The notes beneath the pieces are model-generated. The model saw only the letters and a program-made list of their open reading frames with translations. It did no database searches and was not told the DNA's origin. The position numbers and the translations under genes are program-made. This document shows positions 9,522 to 18,827 of a stretch of DNA of 21,907 nt, piece by piece. The first letter of the stretch is position 1. Each line of letters opens with the position of its first letter. The DNA comes from Smittium culicis (lineage: Eukaryota; Kickxellomycota; Harpellomycetes; Harpellales; Legeriomycetaceae): assembly GCA_001970855.1 (NCBI GenBank), contig LSSN01000893.1, positions 1 to 21,907 of the forward strand. Reading direction: 5' to 3'.

Positions 9522-10931
9522 CTAATTTTTGTAGTAGTCTATCTTTGCCATTATGGATATATGGTCACTGGAAAACACCTCATTGGGAAGTCCAGGAATC
9601 AAAAAAGTAGTATTAGGAATTGAAAGAATTTCTTTCAGCACAAAAGCTTGGGAATTATTGTTGGTACTGCATTTGTTTATAGAATTGGTTTCAGTGTCTT
9701 TGAATGGGAATCTCTGAATCATTATGTAATCAAGAGTACCTTTCCAGTTAGTATAGTTGGTATAGAGAGGCTCTCCTGTCCATTTTGGATTATTTAGATG
9801 GGATTCATCATACTGCGAATAATTTGAATAAGAGCTAAAAAAAGTATAATTTTTAAAATCAGAGTAGAACTTGTTTAATTTTGAGTTAACCATATTTAAG
9901 TCATTGTTATATATAGAGTCAATATTCTTTTGTGCTTCAAGAAGCTGCTGAGTGATTTTTTCATCAGTATTTGAGCCGTCTGGAAAATCATCTTGTTCTT
10001 CTGAAGAATCATAATCAGTTGTGGTAGGTAAAAGCTGTTCAGTCATATCAAGAGACAGTTTCAATGGTTTTGGGCAAGTTAGTAGTGTGTATAATGTGTC
10101 GTCAGGGGTAGTGTTAAAATCTCCACACATTAATAATGGATATTTGTTGTCAGCTGATAATTGTTTACAGCAAGACAGTATTTTAGTCATTTGCTGAAAA
10201 CGCTCGAAACCTCCATCTGGCTTCCAATAGAGATGAGTGTTTGCAACAATAATTCGATTCTTATGGGATTCTTTAAAACTAGTCTCAAGTGATTCATTGC
10301 TAGATTTATGTTTTTTGTTTGGCATACCAATGTCTAATTCGTTTTCGCTTTGTGAATCCAATTCCAAAGGGCTCTCTACGTTCGGTGTAGTTGGGATGCT
10401 ATTATTTGAGTTGGTCGATTGAATTAGGCTATCTGTGCTTGAGTTTTCGTTAAATTCTAGAACAAAAATCTGTGCGATGTTGTCAGGTATATAAAAACTG
10501 TCAGGATCGTTAGGGTTGCGCTGACAACCAAGTTCAATTCGCATATTAGAGACAATACTAAATTTTTCCTTCAAGCACATAATTGCGACTCCATGGTTTT
10601 TACCATAAGAAAAATGAAGTTCGCCAATATAACCCCATTTTGTGAATTCAGGCTGAAATACCTGATGATAATGATCTATTGTAACTTCCTGTAGGCAGAT
10701 AATATCTGGGCGCAGGTGTTTGATCTCGCTAAGCAAATTACCTTTTCTGAATTTCCACTTTAGAGAGTTTGAGCTTGCATAAGGAAACATCGTACGCCTT
10801 ATATTTTTTTGCGATAGGACATTATACGACATTATAGAAAACGATTCAGTTGGAACAGCCGTTTCATCGGCAGTATTGAGCACAGAGATAAACTTGCGGT
10901 TCTTGCATGATTTAGGGACAGGATTGCTCAT
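9522..10931 (-). CDS. CCR4/nocturnin/Angel/NGL-family EEP nuclease
   Basis: An intronless 469-residue protein made of a single exonuclease-endonuclease-phosphatase domain, without the leucine-rich repeats of CCR4. Catalytic motifs appear in family order: SYNVL (N37), CLQEV (E82), NTHLYW (H233), CGDFN (D271, N273), GTLDYI (D401) and SSDH (D456, H457). The YTNYTNWKGTLDYI context is typical of the CCR4/Angel/NGL branch and not of AP endonucleases or sphingomyelinases. These enzymes are Mg-dependent; relatives remove poly(A) tails or trim RNA, and animal nocturnin dephosphorylates NADP(H), so the substrate here is open. Two low-complexity, acidic, N/S-rich inserts (about 161-225 and 300-345) interrupt the fold; the first contains a basic patch, NKKHK. 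The ATG at 10931 is in frame with the whole domain and the stop is TAG. It lies between the two dehydrogenase copies without an apparent functional link. Confidence 0.88.
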   Translation of the reverse strand: MSNPVPKSCKNRKFISVLNTADETAVPTESFSIMSYNVLSQKNIRRTMFPYASSNSLKWKFRKGNLLSEIKHLRPDIICLQEVTIDHYHQVFQPEFTKWGYIGELHFSYGKNHGVAIMCLKEKFSIVSNMRIELGCQRNPNDPDSFYIPDNIAQIFVLEFNENSSTDSLIQSTNSNNSIPTTPNVESPLELDSQSENELDIGMPNKKHKSSNESLETSFKESHKNRIIVANTHLYWKPDGGFERFQQMTKILSCCKQLSADNKYPLLMCGDFNTTPDDTLYTLLTCPKPLKLSLDMTEQLLPTTTDYDSSEEQDDFPDGSNTDEKITQQLLEAQKNIDSIYNNDLNMVNSKLNKFYSDFKNYTFFSSYSNYSQYDESHLNNPKWTGEPLYTNYTNWKGTLDYIMIQRFPFKDTETNSINKCSTNNNSQAFVLKEILSIPNTTFLIPGLPNEVFSSDHISIMAKIDYYKN

Positions 10932-12508
10932 TTATTATGATATTTTTAGATTTAGTATCTTGCAGATGTAGGTCAAGTATATGAAAGTTTATTAAATTGA
11001 TAAGCATCCTTTATATTAATTATATATTATGCTATATTGTATTAACAAAAGCCAAAAATATTTTTTTTAGCTGTAATTACCAATTATTCAATTTCAATGT
11101 TTCAACGATGATTATAGGCTGAATTGATAGTTCTTATTCTGAACAGCCAATAAATGTTAAATGTATTTTAAATTTTCATCCAATGAATTACTTCAACTAT
11201 TAAAGTTTTCAAAAATTTTATCTGCGCTTTAATAAAATCAAGTATATGCAAGAATTTTCCTTATGTGGAAAAATAATCAAAGATTCTAATCATACTATGA
11301 AAAGAGACACCAAGAACAAAATCAAAACCAATTGGTTTTCTATTGAGCCAGGCGGAAAAGCTACTTTTAATAATTGTTAAATGTATCTCTCCCACCCTTT
11401 CTTTAATTTCTATAACTTTTACTTACAATTAATTAATATTTTACTCTCGCACTTACAAATAAAAAAAAAACTAGAAAAAAAATTTTATATACATTTATAT
11501 TCGAAATTATTTATTATTTATTAATTATTTTTTATTTTCTGCATAGTGTGATTTTAGATCACAAGATAAAACAATACACAAGTTTACAGAATTAGATTTA
11601 AAATTCCTGTAGGACCACCATAAATCGAAACTATAAAAATATTTTAAATAGATTTTTTTTATATATATAAGCAATGTAATCGGAATGTGTTGGTTCTATA
11701 CTAGTTGTTAATTTATAGCAATCATTAACGCCAAAAAAAAAAAAATTTGGTTATTTTTTTTTTGCCAGAAATGTACAAACTTAAACATAAATTTTTCGTG
11801 AAACAGAAAAAGCCTCATTACTGTAGAAAATTTTATGATTCATGCAAATATTATTTCATATGTAATTTATAATGGAAATTATAAAGCCCATTTAACTTAT
11901 TTATGGCGGCATTGAATTCTTTCTTTATACATCGACAGTAATTTAATGATATCAGCCTGTTTATTTTAATACTTTTAGTAAATTTCTTTTTTTTATAAAA
12001 AGATTTATTATTATGGTAATTTAATATAGAAAAATGAACCTAATTGATATATACCCATACATTCAAAGAAATCATTTATTTTAATATAATTTACTTATCG
12101 GCTTACAATTGTAATATGTACTAGTAATAATATATTTTGATATTTTAATAAAAAAATAGGAATCATTAATTAACCCGGAGAATCTATCTATTTAATTTGT
12201 AAATTTTTAATAAATTACATTATATATGCTTTTTATAAACATACATTTGTTAAATGATATAATTGCCTATAAATTATATCATAAAAATGTACGTTAAATT
12301 GGGCAGATTGGTGGTTCTCTCGACTCAAGTTTCAATATTAATAATTAAAGAAACAGTGGTAGCCCCAAATACAAAATTTTGTACCTGTATAAAATCAAGA
12401 ATGAGGCAAAACAATTTATAAATAATGTGCTAAAATTAATAAATAATTTGAATATATTATTAGTAAAGATAAAAATTAGGGATAAATAGAATAAAGAGGG
12501 AAAAGAAA
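10932..12508. other. AT-rich spacer, nuclease promoter and copy B 3' end
   Basis: No gene is seen. The left part must contain the promoter of the nuclease gene (start 10931) and the right part the 3' end of copy B (stop at 12509), both on the minus strand. There are long A and T runs (for example near 11461 and 11740). No strong promoter motif could be singled out. Confidence 0.6.
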
Positions 12509-15178
12509 CTAGGCTGATTTAGGCAAGTATTTGTATGGGTTCATGATACCGTTTGGATCAAACATATCTTTAATAAGTCTCATTGTATTAATGATTTCAG
12601 GACCCTTGGTGTATTTTAAGCAGCTGGGTTTCATTATTCCCAAACCGTGTTCAGCACTGATAGATCCATTAACGTTTTCTACCCATTCGTAGATATATGG
12701 TTCCAACAAGTCGGTTACTTTTTCGTTGAAGCTATCAGCGACAATGTTTAAGTGCAAATTTCCGTCACCGATGTGGCCATATCCGTTGACTGATTTAACA
12801 ACGTGTTTGGAACCATCAGATGAGTCCTCGGATGTTGGACTGTAAACACCAGCTTCTTCGAGGCGGTTCTTGATGTCTGGAACAATTTGGTACAATTTAG
12901 AAATTGGGATAGAGATATCGTACTTGTAAGTTGATCCAAATTTAGCTAGAGATTCTGGAATCCCTTCTCTCATGGTCCACATTTTAGCAATCTAGAAAAT
13001 TAAATATTTTTAAGGAAATAAAAATAAGTTATTTATCCAAAAATTACAAATCATATACACGTTAGTAATTGTTATAATAAAAAGGCAAGTTTTTGTTACC
13101 TGGGTCTTATCTTGAGCAAGGGCACCATCCATAACCAAACCACTTTCCATTGTAAGCTCCAAGAATGAGGTCAATTTCTATTTAATAAAGAAGATAAAGG
13201 TAAGGAGGGATTACAATTAGAAGATGCAAAGGAGATATAGCAAGGTGAAAATTAAAATGCATTAAAGAATAAGTGTTACAGATTCGTCATGTTCGCCATT
13301 TGAGCCGCTGGTTTCAACAAGAGCATAGAAAGGATAATCACCTTCAAGTGGGTTTTTCATGCCAAAGTGACCTAAAACAATTTCCATACATCTGGCATCC
13401 CAGAATTCAAAAGCTAAAGAACGCAATAAATATTAATCGGCGTTAATAAATTAATGGAGAAATAAAGAATTTTTTAAAAGGGGAAAAAAAAAGAGATATT
13501 TTACCAGAAAGAATTTCGCATAGGTGTTGCTTTGAAGATAAGAAAGTGTTTCTAACGTCTTCATAAGATTTCAATCCGAGGACGGCAACGTTAACACTGC
13601 TTGGCTTTTTAGCAGCTAAAATTGATACCCCAGTAACGATACCAAGTGTACCTTCAGCACCAATGAATAGCTGTTTGATATCATAACCAGTACTGTCCTT
13701 TCTAAGAGTGGAAAGGTTGTTAACAATGGTACCATCTGGTAAAACCTATTTATTATAAATAATTAAGAAAATTTAGATCGGAAATTTGAATAAATTAAAC
13801 TAATTATAACAAAAAAAATCCGTAGTAAAATGTAGTAAACATAATTAAAGACATACAACTTCCAAACCGAGAACTGATCCGTGGAGTGAGCCATATCTCA
13901 AGTATCTGATTCCACCAGCGTTAGTTGATACGTTACCACCAATGTGACAGCTGAAATAATATATTGGTAAGAAATAAAAACAAAGAATTGTGAATAAATT
14001 GGATGATTAAATTATAAAATTCAAAAAGATGAAATTGGATGAATAAGGTAAAAAAAAATGAGGGGTAGTGGAACGAATATTTACCTTCCTTTCGCACCCA
14101 AATCAATTGGCATAGTAAGACCAAATTCACCAACATAGTTGTCAAGCTCTTCTAGGACGCAGCCAGCATCGCATACAAGGGCACCAGAGTCTTTATCTAA
14201 GCTTCTTACTTTATTCATTTTGGTCATGCTAATAATTACTTCATCATAAACAGGGACACTTCCACCTATATTAAAATTAATTATATATAAAAAAAGAGTG
14301 TAAATAAAAGGGACAAATTTTGGTAAATAAGGAAAGATCATTTAAATACTTGAATAAATATTATGATTAAAAGCGAGAAAAGATGGTATGCATACCTACA
14401 AGACATGTGTTTCCACCTTGTGGGACGACAGCGATGCTAAAAAAAAAATTGATAAACAATGAAATAAAATTATAGAGGGGAAAAAAGGTAGGATAAATTA
14501 AAGAGAAAAGAGGGAGAAGAGTAGTACGTGTTATCATTGCAGTATTTCAAGATTTTGCTGACTTCTTGGGCGTTTGTTGGGAAAAGTACGAGTTGAGAGT
14601 GACCGTAGTATTTTTCCAACCAATCGGCATTGAAACCTTCTAGATCTTTTTGTTCCAATGAGCCACCAATTTCAGCGGTAGCATAGACACGCTCTTTTGG
14701 CATGAACGATTCGAAGTATTTAACATCGGAACTATCAAGCTATTTGGAAAATTTAAGAAGAAAAAAAAGAGATTTTTTATATATATTTTTTTTTTTAGGA
14801 AATAAAGATAGGAAAAAAGAAAGTAAACGATAATAATTAAAATTAAGGGGGATTCAACTTTAATTTAGCTGAATTTTGATAGTAGGAAAGGGATAAATAT
14901 ATATTATTTAAATGGATCAGTACCTTTTTGAATTTAGCACTGCGTGGCTCAGCTACGTGGCCCATGTATCTCTTGTTGCCAAGACCAGCGAAAGTCAAGC
15001 TTCTGATAGATTTAGGAGCATTTCTGGTAAAAGTAGCAGGGCTTACTGAGCGGGAAGGTGCAGAAAAAACATTAGTAGCTTTTGAGAATGATCTTGCGAG
15101 ACATGGTTGTCTAACAGCTGGGGCAAATACCTTGCCGAGGTTGGACTTTACGTTGTTTGATAGATTTTTGGAGAACAT
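12509..15178 (-). CDS. DLD2: D-2-hydroxyglutarate dehydrogenase, mitochondrial, copy B
   Basis: FAD-linked dehydrogenase oxidising D-2-hydroxyglutarate (and probably D-lactate) to the 2-oxoacid, most likely in mitochondria. Nine exons, in transcript order: 15178-14924, 14739-14528, 14436-14396, 14265-14085, 13950-13857, 13745-13505, 13413-13280, 13177-13100, 12991-12509. All eight introns are GT-AG and the exons give 572 codons plus stop. The first 76 residues contain no D or E and many K/R/S, as in a mitochondrial presequence. Motifs: [15 protein letters not shown] (161-175, with C167 where the family usually has Gly), [17 protein letters not shown] (from 231), R420 and YKYD with K435 for substrate binding, GHIGDGNLH (H485, H492) and SAEHGLG (E526, H527). 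It matches the canonical family better than copy A. Every one of its introns has a counterpart in copy A at the same position and phase; copy A has one more. The symbol follows yeast DLD2; one-to-one orthology is not established. Confidence 0.92.
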
Positions 15179-15308
15179 AGCTGAGAATTTGGAGGGTGTA
15201 TATTAAAGAGAAAGAAAAAAAAGAGAAAGACGGTTAAGTTTCGAAAATATCAGATATGATGAACTAAATACGCACAAGTGAAACAAAAAGATGGTTTAAG
15301 CTCTTGAA

Positions 15309-15314
15309 TTTATA
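15309..15314 (-). promoter_or_regulatory. TATA-like box of copy B
   Basis: Read on the minus strand this is TATAAA, about 131-136 bp before the ATG at 15178 and directly downstream (in transcript sense) of the C-rich element. Support is positional only. Confidence 0.25.
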
Positions 15315-15327
15315 GCATAGAGAAAAA

Positions 15328-15334
15328 AGGGGGT
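15328..15334 (-). promoter_or_regulatory. Shared C-rich element ACCCCCT upstream of copy B
   Basis: Read on the minus strand it is ACCCCCT within AAAACCCCCTTTTTT, 150 bp before the ATG at 15178. The same 7-mer precedes copy A (4542) and the transporter (18339). Confidence 0.3.
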
Positions 15335-16247
15335 TTTAGCCATATAAAAATATCGACTTTTTTGATTTGACTGTTTTGACTCTGGGATTATTAATCACAT
15401 AACTAATTGACCCAAAAACAATTAATTAAATTACAAATGAGTATTTAATTTTAAATAAAAAAGATTGTATATTTCCGAAAATTCGGCGATTTGGCAGACA
15501 TACGCTTTGTGTTACGTCGACTCTTATTCGCCAAAGAGCTACAAACAGCAGAAATTTCAGCTTATTTTATCGTCTTCTTTTCAGAATTGCTGAAAAAAGG
15601 TTATATAAAAAGTAAGCATTCAAGTTTAAAATCCCTCTAAGGAATGGATAGACCTCTGTTCACTATCAAGTAATTAATTTTAAAATCAAAGCTTATTTTA
15701 TTAAAGTTTAAGGCTTTGTTTATTTAAGCTATGATAGCCTATTGGTATGTAAAATCGGTTTAACCCAGTAATACCATTATATAAATATTTGCCATTATTT
15801 TCATTGGGTTATCTATTATTTACGGGTTTGGAAAATTTTAGTGACAAGTATTGTATTTAGTTTCTTTATCTTTTTCTCACAAAAAATTTTAGCTTCCCTC
15901 ATTAGGAATTGAAAAAATATCTTTTACATTCTGATGACTGTCAAAAGTTTCTCTCTGAACTATTATTTAGTATTCGATATTTAAAAAATAAGAAAAAGCG
16001 GATTAATATGATTATGATTGTGATTACGTTCTCACACCCAAATTAGCTGATTTATTAGTTCTATCTATTGGCTAAAAATAATCAATTTGTAAGAGCTCTA
16101 AACATATCAAATATCGTTTCTCGTTCTTCAGCTATCTAAATTGCTCTTCGTCATATCTGTTACTAATAATTGTCCTAGGTTTTAGCCGATATGATAAATA
16201 TTATCCGAAAAAAGATTATTCATAAATGCCATTGGTTGCTCTTAAAA

Positions 16248-16274
16248 CTTATAAAAATTTTTAATTTTTATAAG
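16248..16274. other. Perfect 12-bp hairpin, 3-nt loop
   Basis: CTTATAAAAATT and AATTTTTATAAG are exact reverse complements separated by TTT. It lies about 510 bp past the transporter stop codon, so it is probably outside the mRNA. It could be a cruciform-prone site or the remnant of a small inverted-repeat element. Confidence 0.35.
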
Positions 16275-16784
16275 AGGGTATTTGTTTATTGATAACATCA
16301 TAATCACCTACGCATCAAATTTAATAAAAAATATCATATCAATTAGATAATACATAATATTTAAAAGCAATTTATAAAAATCTAAATTATCAGAGAAAAA
16401 GGATATCATAACATGTGTATCTATAAACATCAAATTAAACCTATCCATGCTACACAATAAAACTTTGGGATTCTGTATATATTCCATAAAAGCCGTTACC
16501 TACTCATTTAAAGAAAATCGATAAAAAATTCAATTTATGCTAAACAAATAACACACATATCAGTAAAATATAAATCATATATAAATCATAATATCTATTA
16601 GTGTCTAATATACAAATATTTTTGAAAAACACTATTCAAAAAAACCACTGCTTGTCTAATATATAATAATAGCTTGGGCTTTATCTTGAATACAAAAATT
16701 TTAAATACTATGATAAAAAAATTATAAATAATAATACCATATATATATATGTGTAAAAAAGTGATAGTATTCACAGAATCTATC

Positions 16785-18071
16785 TTATGATGCATATTTT
16801 TTGAAGTAAATTATTTGTGATATTAAAATGGCGGCCGTTATAAAATAACAAATCCCTGATGCAACTATAACGGGGGTGAAAGATTCTCTGTTCCCAAGAT
16901 TGTCAAAAAGCACTCCAAAAATTGGGTTTCCAACAAGCGTTCCTAGCCCATAAAATAAATACGATATCCCATTTGCTTGCGGAATTTCTTCCAATGTATA
17001 GCTTCTGGAAATGATTATAGGGCAAAGTGTGAAATAAGCTGCACAAAACAGACCAGATGTTACAAAAAACGCAAGGTATACAGTAGGGTTTTTTGTTGGA
17101 AGCCATAATCCAAACACTAAAATACAAGAAATACCCATACATACTGCCAAAACTAAATACGTACCCAACTTCTTGCTAATATAGCTGTTTAAAATACAAT
17201 TTATTGTTACTGTAATAGAAAATAGTATTACTGCCGTTGTCGCTTCTTGAGCTGATTTCCCCAAGCTTACAAATGATGCTGGAAAATAAATTGCTATAAC
17301 ATTATACCCTGCTTGTGAGAACGCTGCTCCAAGTGATATAAATAACGTTTTTCGTTGAAATAAAATTCGTGTATCGATTAACTTTCCACTTTCGGGTTTA
17401 TATCCCGGGTATCGCGGCTTAAACACAAAGCAAGAAAATCCTGTAAATACTAAATTCAATAACGCCAATATTCGAAATGAGCTAATTATTCCCAAATTTT
17501 GAATAGTCCTATTCGTAGTATAAGTTATCATGATAGCCCCAACTCCGCTCCCTGAAGCTGCTATCCCGATTGCCAAACTGCGGTGCTTATCAAACCACAG
17601 TGACTGAACCAGAAATGATATGTTGATTATTGAAGCACCTCCTATTCCAAACAGCGCCCCTTGCGTAAGCACCAGTGACCATACATTCGCTGTCGATAAA
17701 CTGGCCAAAAAAAGCCCAAGCGTGCTACAAAAACTTCCGAAAATTGTGGTATTGCGAATCCCTATTAATGATATGATCTTGCTCACAAACACACCACCTC
17801 CCAAAGTTAAACTGAATGTAATTGTACCGATCCACGATATTGTACTCGCTGGCTGGTCTTTAAACAGCACGTTCAAATAAAACTCCTGAAATATCCCAAA
17901 TGCGCTGAAATTTCCAAACACTATAGCAAGGTTAAAAAATCCTGCAACCAAAATAAGATAAGAATACTTGGTTTCTGGTTCTAAACTCCTTGGCTCTTCC
18001 TCTGAAACATCCCTTGAATCGCTCGCATTGCTGTTAATTAAACTGTAATTTTCACTCGCGTTTGTTGACAT
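16785..18071 (-). CDS. Monocarboxylate transporter-like MFS protein
   Basis: An intronless 428-residue membrane protein with about 12 hydrophobic segments (roughly 37-59, 78-100, 105-125, 130-155, 163-185, 197-217, 241-262, 270-293, 302-321, 329-350, 365-388, 398-422). The hydrophilic acidic N-terminus (1-36) and the central loop (about 218-240, with FKPRYPGYKP) are the normal major facilitator layout. ISWIGTI before TM2 and RSLAIGIAASGSGVGAI in TM5 fit the monocarboxylate transporter (SLC16-like, fungal MCH) family. Fungal MCH proteins carry varied cargo (for example riboflavin for Mch5), so the substrate is not decided. Odd: the DGGxGW-type signature expected at the start of TM1 reads TKYSYL here, losing the conserved acidic residue. 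Start is the ATG at 18071, stop TAA. It is codirectional with copy B, 1.6 kb further upstream, and could supply or export its substrate. Confidence 0.85.
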   Translation of the reverse strand: MSTNASENYSLINSNASDSRDVSEEEPRSLEPETKYSYLILVAGFFNLAIVFGNFSAFGIFQEFYLNVLFKDQPASTISWIGTITFSLTLGGGVFVSKIISLIGIRNTTIFGSFCSTLGLFLASLSTANVWSLVLTQGALFGIGGASIINISFLVQSLWFDKHRSLAIGIAASGSGVGAIMITYTTNRTIQNLGIISSFRILALLNLVFTGFSCFVFKPRYPGYKPESGKLIDTRILFQRKTLFISLGAAFSQAGYNVIAIYFPASFVSLGKSAQEATTAVILFSITVTINCILNSYISKKLGTYLVLAVCMGISCILVFGLWLPTKNPTVYLAFFVTSGLFCAAYFTLCPIIISRSYTLEEIPQANGISYLFYGLGTLVGNPIFGVLFDNLGNRESFTPVIVASGICYFITAAILISQIIYFKKYAS

Positions 18072-18338
18072 AGCCTACTTATAAATTTTGAATATGATTT
18101 GTTTAGTTATATAAATTTTCAAAATGAGTTTTTGTAGCTACATTATTCTAAAAAATACATCTCTGATAACATTCGTTTTCAAAAGAATAAACCATAAATA
18201 AAAATTCACGAATTCACAGTTTTTCATATATTTTCGACAGCATAAACCTAAGCTTTAAAACACTAAATTTTAATTTTAACTTTAATTATTAAATAAATAA
18301 GCAGCCAATACATAACGAATAAGACTAATTTTCATTCC

Positions 18339-18346
18339 ACCCCCTA
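18339..18346 (+). promoter_or_regulatory. Shared C-rich element ACCCCCTA upstream of transporter
   Basis: ACCCCCTA lies 268 bp before the transporter ATG (18071). Relative to that gene it is in the opposite orientation (TAGGGGGT). The 7-mer ACCCCCT is identical to those before copies A and B, and the 8-mer is identical to copy A's. Confidence 0.3.
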
Positions 18347-18797
18347 TCCACTTATTATCCATCTTCAATATTGTATATTTAACACTTGAAATACGTGGAG
18401 AAGGATCAAATATATATAAAAAATTTAATAGCCCTATCACTGAATGTCATTTTTATATTTCATTATAGTATAAGAACAACATTACTCTGAATATTAATAT
18501 ATTAATAAGAATGGGATTTCAGAATTGATTCGAAATATGGCTCTAGCAAATAATCTCATGTACTCTTACTTGATAAAATAATATTCTGAATTTCTGATTT
18601 CCATCTATTTTTGTTTATAATATATTTTATAAAAGTTTTCTCTTAATAATTCTAGAAACATAAAAAATGTTATAACTAAATTAAATTCCTCCAATTGCTT
18701 TTTTTTTGTTATAAGCCCTACCCCTCCCTGAAGAATTACTCGATATAAATGAATAAAAATTTTTATTTATTTCAAATTGAATTAAAATTAATTTTGA

Positions 18798-18827
18798 TTT
18801 TTTGTTTTTGTTTTTGTTTTTGTTTTT
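18798..18827. repeat. (TTTTTG)n microsatellite
   Basis: About five TTTTTG-type units in a row. It is a simple-sequence tract without a visible role. Confidence 0.7.

Larger units (their letters stand above)
15179..16784. other. Spacer: copy B promoter and transporter 3' end
   Basis: No gene is seen on either strand. Just before copy B's start (in transcript sense) the minus strand is pyrimidine-rich (about 15205-15232), followed further out by a TATA-like box, a C-rich element and a slightly GC-richer island at about 15481-15540. The right part holds the 3' flank of the transporter gene. One strong hairpin at 16248 is listed separately. Confidence 0.6.

Noticed and set aside
14928..15206. 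92-residue plus-strand frame
   Set aside because: It is antisense to exon 1 of copy B, which has a matching splice pattern and presequence.
17620..17880. 86-residue plus-strand frame
   Set aside because: It is antisense to the transporter gene.
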